Positions 1 to 4,383 of a stretch of 5,323 nucleotides of DNA are shown in pieces. Positions within the stretch are counted from its first letter, which is position 1; each line of letters opens with the position of its first letter. Made by a program: the position numbers and the translations under genes. A model generated the notes under the pieces. That model worked only from the letters and a program-made list of their open reading frames with translations, did no database searches and was not told the origin of the DNA. Source of the stretch: Prevotellaceae bacterium (lineage in GTDB: Bacteria; Bacteroidota; Bacteroidia; Bacteroidales; UBA932); the NCBI GenBank assembly GCA_031284065.1, contig JAITAP010000227.1:1-5323 (forward strand). Direction: 5' to 3'.

Positions 1-2
1 GC

Positions 3-86
3 AAGGGCATTTCGCACTTCATTAGCGTGAGGAGCAACGTGCTGGAAACGCTAAAGGGATACCAAAAAGAGCTGGGAATAGCGTAG
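3..86 (+). CDS. C-terminal end of an unidentified protein (5' truncated by the window edge)
   Basis: Frame 3 is open from the left edge to a TAG at 84-86 and gives 27 residues, among them ISVRSNVLETL and YQKELGIA, which read like an ordinary amphipathic helical C-terminus. The other two plus-strand frames hit stops within the first 30 bases. The fragment lies just outside the repeat cluster that starts near 105 and converges on the radical SAM gene read from the other strand. I do not recognise the family, and 27 residues are too few to assign one. It could be a chance open stretch, but the composition is protein-like and the gene would end exactly where the palindromic repeats begin, as expected for repeats inserted behind a gene. 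Confidence 0.5.
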   Translation, partial: KGISHFISVRSNVLETLKGYQKELGIA

Positions 87-104
87 GACTTTGTGCAACG
101 AGAG

Positions 105-188
105 CACATTACTACCGGAATGTGTTGCGCCGAGAACATTGCCCTTTTCTACCAAGCGATTCATTCCTACGGAATGAAAAAATGCAAA
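105..188 (+). repeat. 84-bp palindrome-flanked direct repeat, copy A
   Basis: This copy aligns without gaps to 307-390 (offset 202) with four differences in 84 bases (positions 111, 115, 154 and 173). It opens with a decayed palindrome, CACATTAC/GGAATGTG (105-124, one arm mismatch), and closes with a perfect one, TTCATTCC-TAC-GGAATGAA (160-178). Between them is a linker containing TTTTCTACCAAGCG (145-158). The arrangement resembles REP/MITE-type non-autonomous repeats. No transposase is visible in the window. Which genome-wide family it belongs to cannot be decided here. Confidence 0.8.
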
Positions 189-205
189 TACGCGACGTGC
201 GGGAC

Positions 206-289
206 GGCGTTAAACGCCATCCCGTTAGGGATGGAACGCTCGGTAGAAAACCATCCCTGCCACCAAACCCGACATTCCGTAGGAATGTC
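206..289 (-). repeat. Palindrome module in opposite orientation
   Basis: Between the two 84-bp copies lie three palindromes: GGCGT-TAA-ACGCC (206-218), CCATCCC-GTTA-GGGATGG (217-234) and GACATTCC-GTA-GGAATGTC (271-289). At 237-250, CGCTCGGTAGAAAA is the exact reverse complement of the linker TTTTCTACCGAGCG at 347-360. The same building blocks (palindrome, linker, palindrome) are therefore present in inverted orientation relative to the flanking copies. Loop sequences are also reversed: GTA and GTTA here against TAC and TAAC in the outer copies. Confidence 0.7.
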
Positions 290-306
290 TCCGAAATGTT
301 TGTGGG

Positions 307-390
307 CACATTCCTAACGGAATGTGTTGCGCCGAGAACATTGCCCTTTTCTACCGAGCGATTCATTCCTACGGGATGAAAAAATGCAAA
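307..390 (+). repeat. 84-bp palindrome-flanked direct repeat, copy B
   Basis: This is the second copy of the repeat at 105-188, with 80 of 84 bases the same. Its left palindrome is intact, CACATTCC-TAAC-GGAATGTG (307-326). Its right one has drifted by one base to TTCATTCC-TAC-GGGATGAA (362-380), leaving a G-T pair. The linker TTTTCTACCGAGCG is at 347-360. After 390 the sequence leaves the repeat and soon enters the large inverted repeat at 413. Confidence 0.8.
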
Positions 391-412
391 CGACCTGCGA
401 CACCTCACTCCC

Positions 413-513
413 AGACCTCACCCCCCACCCCTCTCCAAAGGAGAGGGGTGGCTTGCGCCGAACATCGTGTCCCTGCTCCCCTCTCCTTTGGAGAGGGGTC
501 GGGGGTGAGGTCT
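413..513. repeat. Large inverted repeat with 36-bp arms, each arm itself hairpin-forming
   Basis: The left arm (413-448) and right arm (478-513) are reverse complements at 35 of 36 positions, separated by 29 bases. Each arm contains its own hairpin: CCCCTCTCC-AAA-GGAGAGGGG at 428-448 and CCCCTCTCC-TTT-GGAGAGGGG at 478-498. The DNA could thus form either two small stem-loops or one long stem. The arm sequence, with its AGACCTCACCCC start and CTCTCC/GGAGAG core, looks to me like a type of dispersed intergenic repeat that often gives spurious open frames such as SPKERG and LLWRGVGGEV; that is recollection, not a search. No coding function is assigned. Confidence 0.85.
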
Positions 514-607
514 CCGGAAGTGTCGTTCCTGCGGGACTTTGGGGAGGGCGTTAAGCAATAATTTTCAGCGTTCTCAATTTTCAGCGCCCAAAGAGGCGGG
601 CAAAATT

Positions 608-1675
608 TCATCTCTGCTCTGCCATCATCTTTTGGTGTATGCACGTCATGATGGAGTCTTGCGCTTCGCTCCAGAGGTGCATGGCTCCGCCGCCGCAGCT
701 TTTGTATTCCTTGCAGCTCAGGCAAACGCCCGTCCGCGTCCAGCTGCGGTTTCTCATCAGGCCGAAGCGGTTGCTCCATACGTCAAGGAGAGCGTCGCGG
801 TAGATGTTGCCCTGCACGAAATGCCGGTTGATGTTGGGGCAGGCGGAGATGGAGCCGTCCGACAGCACGGAGGCAATGTTTACCCCCGCACGGCAGAAAA
901 AGCAGGCGTCGCGCACTTTCTTTTCGTACTTGCCTACGTAGGCTTCGCAGCTGAACGTGGCGGCAATCCGCTTGTCTGTGCGGGCGTGGGCAATAAAATC
1001 CATCAGCTGCGCGAGCTCCTGCGGCGTTAGCTGCAAGTCGGGGTTGCCCTTTGCCCGCCCGATGGGCGCAATGGTGAACAGGCGCCACGCCGCTACATTC
1101 TTTGAAATTAAAAACTCCTTGAATGTCGGTAAATCGTGAATGTTTTTACGGTTAACGCAGGTAACTACATCGTAGCAAAGCCGACGCGAGGAGGTAATCA
1201 GCTCCAGCGCTTTCAGGGCGTTGCCAAAGCTGCGGCGGCTTGCCCGCAGCCAGCTGTGCGCGTCCTCAAAGCCGTCGAGGCTTAGCGTGACGGCCCCCAA
1301 GCCCGCCGCGAGCAGCCTTGCGTGAGCGTCGGGGGTGTAGGCATACCCGTTGGTAACGATGCTCCAGCGAAAGCCGTGCTCGCGCAGCGCTTTGCCGCAG
1401 TGCGGCAAGTCGCTTCGCAGCAAAGGCTCGCCGCCCGTGATTACCACAGTTATGGCGCTGGGGTCGCAGGCATTTTTCAGGGGAAGAATGGCGTGCAGAA
1501 AATCGTCAAAAGGCATGTCGCTGCCCGCTGAGCCGGCGGCGCAGTCCGACCCGCAGTGCAGGCAGCTTAGGTTGCAGCGCCGGGTGCACTCCCAAAACAG
1601 GTAGCTTAGCTCATGCAGGCGGGTTTCGTTGGCCCTGAACAGGCGGTGGAGGTACAGGGCGAGCTTACCGGGCAT
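608..1675 (-). CDS. Radical SAM/SPASM protein of the rSAM/lipoprotein pair (TIGR04133-like)
   Basis: This 355-residue protein has the radical SAM signature CNLSCLHC, with cluster cysteines C34, C38 and C41, and the SAM-binding GGEP motif at 81-84. The C-terminal half is a SPASM domain with auxiliary-cluster cysteines C243, C258, C261 (CRAG), C279 (CP), C318, C321, C327 (CGGG) and C345. SPASM enzymes usually modify ribosomally made peptides or proteins using two extra 4Fe-4S clusters. Its gene starts 11 bp inside the end of the lipoprotein gene, so the two are probably co-transcribed and translationally coupled; no Shine-Dalgarno is visible. That arrangement and the sequence type match the Bacteroidetes rSAM/lipoprotein system, in which the lipoprotein is the presumed target. 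The reaction is unknown to me. The enzyme looks full length and intact, is probably cytoplasmic, and is G+C-rich (42 of 60 bases at 1261-1320). Confidence 0.9.
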   Translation of the reverse strand: MPGKLALYLHRLFRANETRLHELSYLFWECTRRCNLSCLHCGSDCAAGSAGSDMPFDDFLHAILPLKNACDPSAITVVITGGEPLLRSDLPHCGKALREHGFRWSIVTNGYAYTPDAHARLLAAGLGAVTLSLDGFEDAHSWLRASRRSFGNALKALELITSSRRLCYDVVTCVNRKNIHDLPTFKEFLISKNVAAWRLFTIAPIGRAKGNPDLQLTPQELAQLMDFIAHARTDKRIAATFSCEAYVGKYEKKVRDACFFCRAGVNIASVLSDGSISACPNINRHFVQGNIYRDALLDVWSNRFGLMRNRSWTRTGVCLSCKEYKSCGGGAMHLWSEAQDSIMTCIHQKMMAEQR

Positions 1676-2048
1676 CCAAGCTTACGTTTAGGGCTATGCG
1701 CTCGCTGAGCGCCTCAACGATAGTGTCTTTGGGCAGGAATGTCCCGTTTTGCGCCGAATCGACGTCCTCAAACCGCACCTTGCAGGCGCTGTCGCGCAAG
1801 GCGTACACCGAGAACCGGCCGTTGTCGTCGGTAAACTCATACTGCGGCTGATTTTCGACCGAAACTTTGATGTTGGGTATCGGCTCGTCGGTTTGCCTTG
1901 AAGAAACCACGCCCGTGATGAGCACGTCCTCTCCAAGGTCTTGAGGCGTGCCGTAGCAAGCCTGAAAGGTAAAGGCAAGGGACGTGGCGCTCATCCCCTT
2001 AAAAATGTTTCGCAAGATTTTCCGGCTTTTGCGGGTGAATGTTTTCAT
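1665..2048 (-). CDS. Radical SAM-associated putative lipoprotein (TIGR04134-like)
   Basis: This 127-residue protein starts with a basic stretch (K2-K17), a short hydrophobic segment (about 21-28) and a possible lipobox ending FQAC, so C31 would be the lipidated residue. The lipobox is weak, with Phe rather than Leu at -3. Directly after it comes YGTP (32-35), which I associate with the lipoprotein partner of Bacteroidetes radical SAM pairs. Residues about 43-85 look like a carboxypeptidase-regulatory-type beta sandwich (GVV, PIPNIKVSV, TDDNGRFSV). An acidic DVDSAQNG motif follows at 95-102. The ATG is the first possible start, since an in-frame TAA lies ten codons upstream. No clear Shine-Dalgarno is seen. 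It overlaps the radical SAM gene by 11 bp and is probably that enzyme's substrate or partner at the cell envelope. The modified residue is unknown; besides C31 the only cysteine is C89. Confidence 0.85.
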   Translation of the reverse strand: MKTFTRKSRKILRNIFKGMSATSLAFTFQACYGTPQDLGEDVLITGVVSSRQTDEPIPNIKVSVENQPQYEFTDDNGRFSVYALRDSACKVRFEDVDSAQNGTFLPKDTIVEALSERIALNVSLDAR

Positions 2049-2133
2049 TTTGCTTATGGAGAATAGCGTAAAAAATTATCCGAAAGTTACAAATATTCTA
2101 CCGTTTTTCAAATTTTTTTACGCTAAATTAAAT

Positions 2134-2141
2134 CAAAGTAA
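2134..2141 (-). promoter_or_regulatory. Possible -7 box for the lipoprotein/radical SAM unit
   Basis: Read on the minus strand this is TTACTTTG, seven of eight matches to the Bacteroidetes TAnnTTTG element, about 85 bases before the lipoprotein start. A second weak candidate, AATATTTG, lies at 2090-2097. Neither has a convincing TTTG at the usual -33 spacing, so the call is tentative. The surrounding AT-rich stretch 2060-2150 is the only likely promoter region between this unit and the operon upstream. Confidence 0.25.
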
Positions 2142-2154
2142 CATAATTTGCAGG

Positions 2155-2184
2155 GTAGGGGAGACGCACGCCGTGCGCCTCTAC
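2155..2184. repeat. Imperfect palindrome behind the three-gene operon
   Basis: The core CGCACG (2165-2170) pairs with CGTGCG (2172-2177). The stem continues, after an A/C mismatch, with GAG/CTC and then GTA/TAC across a three-base bulge. It lies 13 bases past the stop codon of the last operon gene and before the AT-rich stretch ahead of the lipoprotein gene. It may act as a transcription barrier or 3' stabiliser for the operon, but no U-tract follows it on the minus strand, so a classical intrinsic terminator is not supported. It also resembles dispersed GTAGAGACGCACGG-type repeats I recall from environmental Bacteroidetes genomes. Confidence 0.55.
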
Positions 2185-2196
2185 AGGTTATGGAGC

Positions 2197-2814
2197 TTAA
2201 TTTTTGTAGCGTTTAGGGTCTAACTTGCCGAAATGTGGAGGTTTGGTTATGGCACATTCTCGTAGCTGCTCTTTGGCTTTTCGCCAAAGAATTTTCTTCA
2301 AGCTGTTTCGGACAGCTAAAGTACTTACCTCACTTTTGCTTCCGGAAAAAACTCTGATTGAAAAATGCCAAAAATTACACTTTACAGGAGTGTGTAAAAC
2401 CTTAAAGTTGAGCTGGTAGCTGCTGTTGCCTATGTGGTCGGTGTGCGAAAACTCCAGCGAAATGATTTCCTCAATACTCCAGTAAAAGCAACCCCTCTCC
2501 TCGTTTATAACAAAATCTACGCTATAAACCGGCTTGCTTGCACTCTCACCCTCGCTCCATTCGCTGAAAAAGTCCTTTCCCTTTTCGACAACCTCAATTT
2601 TGTTATCTTCAACCAAAAATTCTCCCAAAAGGTGCGTCGATAAGTCTCTCAGGTGGTCTGCTTGCCTTGCGATGTACTCTTCTTTTAGCTTCTTGGTTTC
2701 GTCCAGTAAATTTTGCGTTGGGGCATGGCGCAGCAAGAATAGCGAGCGTAAATCATTTGCCCACGTTATTTTTTTGTAATCAGATTGCGGCAAAAGCCGG
2801 GAGGGGTAGTTCAT
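2197..2814 (-). CDS. Unknown protein, third gene of the TIGR04255 operon
   Basis: I do not recognise this protein. The frame is open from 2898, but I chose the ATG at 2814 (205 residues, starting MNYPSRLLPQ) because the earlier ATG would overlap the previous gene by 119 bp, whereas this one overlaps by 35 bp. Residues about 20-66 look helical and charged (KKLKEEYIARQADHLRDL). Residues about 95-158 look beta-rich, with aromatic stretches such as CFYWSIEEIISLEF and CNFWHFSIRVF. Residues 162-187 look like a basic helix, and the tail is basic (KLDPKRYKN). There is no signal peptide, membrane segment or known catalytic motif from this start. The overlap implies translational coupling with the gene before it. 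A+T-rich composition (23 of 60 G+C at 2581-2640) matches its operon partners, not the genes outside. The start remains uncertain, as no good Shine-Dalgarno marks it. Confidence 0.7.
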   Translation of the reverse strand: MNYPSRLLPQSDYKKITWANDLRSLFLLRHAPTQNLLDETKKLKEEYIARQADHLRDLSTHLLGEFLVEDNKIEVVEKGKDFFSEWSEGESASKPVYSVDFVINEERGCFYWSIEEIISLEFSHTDHIGNSSYQLNFKVLHTPVKCNFWHFSIRVFSGSKSEVSTLAVRNSLKKILWRKAKEQLRECAITKPPHFGKLDPKRYKN

Positions 2815-3361
2815 TTTCGGCAGTAAATTCGTTCCTAATTTTGATAATAGAATTGTCCAAGTAATCCGTAAAAGAAAGCGTGGATGCTTTATTTTCAAAA
2901 ACAGCTATGGCGGCTTCGGTCGGCTGCTCCGGCTCAAAAAACAAGTCAAAGTAAGCAGACCTGCCCTCTTTTTCAAAGTAGATATACGCACATTCGTCGT
3001 CGGAAATGCCCACGGAAATGTTTTTTGGGGACAGGGAGAAGATATGCGCTAACGATTTTCTAAAATCATTGTAGATTACCTCCGGCGAAACATTTGGAAA
3101 CAGATGATTTTTTTCTGCGAAAGATTTTTTAAACTTTAGATTCAGGTCAACCCACCTGTCAATTATTTCCTGCTGCTCAATAAAGTTGCAGGTATAAATT
3201 TTGTCTTCGTTCTTATCTTTCCACAGGTTTGCGGGTGATTTAGGCAAAGATGAGTCATAAGCTTCCATAGCGACATTGGTTTTCAGCAGTAACAACTCGT
3301 CGTAAGGCAGAAGTGCGCAGGCATCGCAGGCTTGCGTATTTAAGGCAACAACAGGTAGCAT
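2780..3361 (-). CDS. Unknown protein, second gene of the TIGR04255 operon
   Basis: I do not recognise this 193-residue protein. Its ATG follows the stop of the TIGR04255 gene after a single base (TGA-C-ATG), so translation is very likely coupled. An internal start at residue 32 (ATG at 3268) is possible and would remove an N-terminus containing CDAC and a short leucine run. Residues about 61-110 look helical (IDRWVDLNLKFKKSF, VIYNDFRKSLAHIFSL). Residues 115-142 look like beta strands (ISVGIS, CAYIYFE, AYFDLFFE), followed by helical segments near 148-157 and 166-178. There is no transmembrane segment, signal peptide or familiar active-site motif. The mix of strands and helices resembles a small soluble partner or immunity-type protein, but that is only an impression. 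Composition is A+T-rich (21 of 60 G+C at 3061-3120). Confidence 0.75.
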   Translation of the reverse strand: MLPVVALNTQACDACALLPYDELLLLKTNVAMEAYDSSLPKSPANLWKDKNEDKIYTCNFIEQQEIIDRWVDLNLKFKKSFAEKNHLFPNVSPEVIYNDFRKSLAHIFSLSPKNISVGISDDECAYIYFEKEGRSAYFDLFFEPEQPTEAAIAVFENKASTLSFTDYLDNSIIKIRNEFTAENELPLPAFAAI

Positions 3362-3362
3362 G

Positions 3363-4097
3363 TCAATATTCCGGATTTAATGTTTTTAGAAACTCGGGGC
3401 TGATCAATCCAAAAAAAACCTCTTTTTGCCTGGCATGTATTTGGGTTAGCTTTTCCCATAGAATGCTTAAATCGGAAACGGGGTTAAAGTTTTCATAAAC
3501 ATTTACGTCGAACAGCGACGCCTCAACTATTTGTTGCTCCTGCGATGATTGCGATATTCGTTTGGCTTTATTTGTCAGCGTTACGTAGGTTTTGAGGCTG
3601 CCGGATTCATCCGACAATCTCAAAATGGAGTTATCTAACGTCAACCCAGCCTTTGAAAAATCAATTGTGCCGTTTACGCCCTGATAAATGTCTATATTCT
3701 TAAACTCGCTAACATACCTGATGCTAACCCTGCTAAAGTCTCTTACTGCTTTTTTGTCAAGTAGGCTGCGTACGGTATCCGATATTACCTGAAAATATTT
3801 ACGCCACCCCACGTATTTGTCTTCCAAGCAATTGAAAACCATCAGGTTGGCTACAAAGTGTACCCGAACGTTGTCTTTGATGAAAAAGCCACCGTTTAAG
3901 CCTACGGCGATTGGCTGATAGCTACTTAGCGCAATATTTATGCCTTGATTTGGAGCGGGCAGGTACTGGTAGCCCAAAGGCTCAAGTATGCTCGACACAA
4001 AGCCAAGCAGCAATTCTTGCGGAACACTCTGCGCGTACCTGATTTCTACCAGCGTGTCTTTCAGGTTGTCGGGGTTTAATTTTTGGGGTAGTGGCAT
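3363..4097 (-). CDS. TIGR04255-family protein, first gene of a three-gene operon
   Basis: This 244-residue protein fits the TIGR04255 family, a sporadically distributed group of unknown function. Matching features are an N-terminal strand with VEIRY (17-21), a middle region with YVGW (95-98) leading into a long helix, then RVSIRYVS (123-130), and a C-terminal helix IHARQKEVFFGLIS (220-233). Length is in the usual range, and no signal peptide or membrane segment is visible, so it is probably cytoplasmic. The ATG is the only reasonable start: an in-frame TAA lies four codons upstream and AAGGA (4104-4108) sits six bases before it. A perfect TATCTTTG -7 box is a further short step upstream. The stop is one base from the next gene's start. 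The family assignment rests on remembered pattern, not a search. Function is unknown. Confidence 0.8.
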   Translation of the reverse strand: MPLPQKLNPDNLKDTLVEIRYAQSVPQELLLGFVSSILEPLGYQYLPAPNQGINIALSSYQPIAVGLNGGFFIKDNVRVHFVANLMVFNCLEDKYVGWRKYFQVISDTVRSLLDKKAVRDFSRVSIRYVSEFKNIDIYQGVNGTIDFSKAGLTLDNSILRLSDESGSLKTYVTLTNKAKRISQSSQEQQIVEASLFDVNVYENFNPVSDLSILWEKLTQIHARQKEVFFGLISPEFLKTLNPEY

Positions 4098-4103
4098 AAT
4101 ATA

Positions 4104-4128
4104 TCCTTACTATTAGGGAGCAAAGATA
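4104..4128 (-). promoter_or_regulatory. Promoter -7 box and ribosome binding site of the three-gene operon
   Basis: On the minus strand TATCTTTG (4128 to 4121) is a perfect match to the Bacteroidetes -7 consensus TAnnTTTG, 23 bases before the ATG. This implies a short leader of roughly 15-20 bases. AAGGA at 4108 to 4104 is the best Shine-Dalgarno in the window. A -33 TTTG at standard spacing is not evident; that position holds a T-run (TTTTTTAC). The operon therefore appears to have its own promoter, divergent from the Fic gene. Confidence 0.65.
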
Positions 4129-4187
4129 CAAATTATTTCAGTAAAAAATGTAAAGGGGAAAAACAGGCGGGGATTTTGTGGGGCAGG

Positions 4188-4225
4188 CGAATGTTATCTG
4201 TTGACATTCGTCCCCTAACGGGACG
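4188..4225. repeat. Two adjoining palindromes in the divergent intergenic region
   Basis: CGAATGT (4188-4194) pairs with ACATTCG (4204-4210) across a nine-base loop, and CGTCCC (4209-4214) pairs with GGGACG (4220-4225) across CTAAC. The second has the same plan as the palindromes near the left end of the window (CATTCC-TAAC-GGAATG, CATCCC-GTTA-GGGATG), including the TAAC loop, so it is probably another member of that dispersed family. The stems share bases 4209-4210, so they cannot both be fully formed. They could equally be regulator binding sites between the two divergent genes. Confidence 0.55.
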
Positions 4226-4310
4226 GCAGAAGCGCCGCCCTTGCGCTGAGCAATTGCCCAAGTCTTTGCGGGGGACTTTGCGTAGCATGAGCTAAATAAG
4301 AAGAAAAATT

Positions 4311-4336
4311 TTTTGCGCGGGTGCGCCTGCGCAAAA
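4311..4336 (+). promoter_or_regulatory. Strong stem-loop upstream of the Fic gene
   Basis: TTTTGCGCGGG (4311-4321) pairs with CCTGCGCAAAA (4326-4336), giving an 11-bp stem with one G-T pair and a TGCG tetraloop. It ends 47 bases before the Fic start codon. No U-run follows it on the plus strand. On the minus strand a T-rich stretch follows a few bases later, but no minus-strand gene in view would end there. An operator or a structured promoter-proximal element for the Fic gene is as likely as a terminator. Confidence 0.5.
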
Positions 4337-4353
4337 GGTTTCGGAAAAATTTC

Positions 4354-4361
4354 TACTTTTA
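4354..4361 (+). promoter_or_regulatory. Possible -7 box of the Fic gene
   Basis: TACTTTTA matches seven of eight positions of TAnnTTTG and lies 22 bases before the Fic ATG, much like the spacing of the better -7 box in front of the divergent operon. No -33 TTTG at 17-23 bases upstream was found; that interval falls within the stem-loop. If the box is used, the stem-loop would cover the -33 region and could control access of RNA polymerase. Confidence 0.35.
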
Positions 4362-4383
4362 CGCTGCTAAAATACGATAAGCT

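Larger units (their letters stand above)
87..607. other. Repeat-filled intergenic region, no gene
   Basis: These 521 bases separate two convergent genes and hold no credible coding sequence. Short open frames exist on both strands, but they run through palindromes and direct repeats and encode repeat-derived peptides. The content is an 84-bp direct repeat in two copies, opposite-orientation modules between them, a 36-bp-arm inverted repeat, a small palindrome GTTCC-TGC-GGGAC at 525-537, and an 11-bp tandem pair (AATTTTCAGCG at 560-570 and 576-586, period 16). No tRNA-like structure and no clear promoter was seen. No U-tract terminator directly follows the radical SAM gene on the minus strand; the hairpins around 428-498 could hinder transcription from either side. 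Confidence 0.75.

Noticed and set aside
105..390. CRISPR array
   Set aside because: Only two long copies at 202-base offset, with the intervening sequence itself made of related palindromes; no regular short repeat/spacer pattern and no cas genes.
478..498. Hairpin as an intrinsic terminator for the radical SAM gene
   Set aside because: No U-run follows on the minus strand and it is more than 100 bases past the stop; it is better explained as part of the inverted repeat.
93..561. Several open frames on both strands (60-100 codons) in the left intergenic region
   Set aside because: They run through direct repeats and palindromes, repeat the same peptide (MCCAENIALFY, MLRREHCPF) in each copy, and overlap one another on both strands; they are by-products of the repeats.
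405..779. Minus-strand open frame of 124 codons with SPKERG and LLWRGVGGEV peptides
   Set aside because: It covers the large inverted repeat and the end of the radical SAM gene in another frame; the peptides are the translated repeat.
539..1030. Plus-strand open frame of 163 codons opposite the radical SAM gene
   Set aside because: It is antisense to a gene with intact family motifs; G+C-rich genes often give long open frames on the other strand.
2815..2898. Upstream 28-residue extension of the third operon gene
   Set aside because: It would lie entirely inside the preceding gene and reads like a frame shadow; the start at 2814 gives a normal coupled overlap, though this is not certain.
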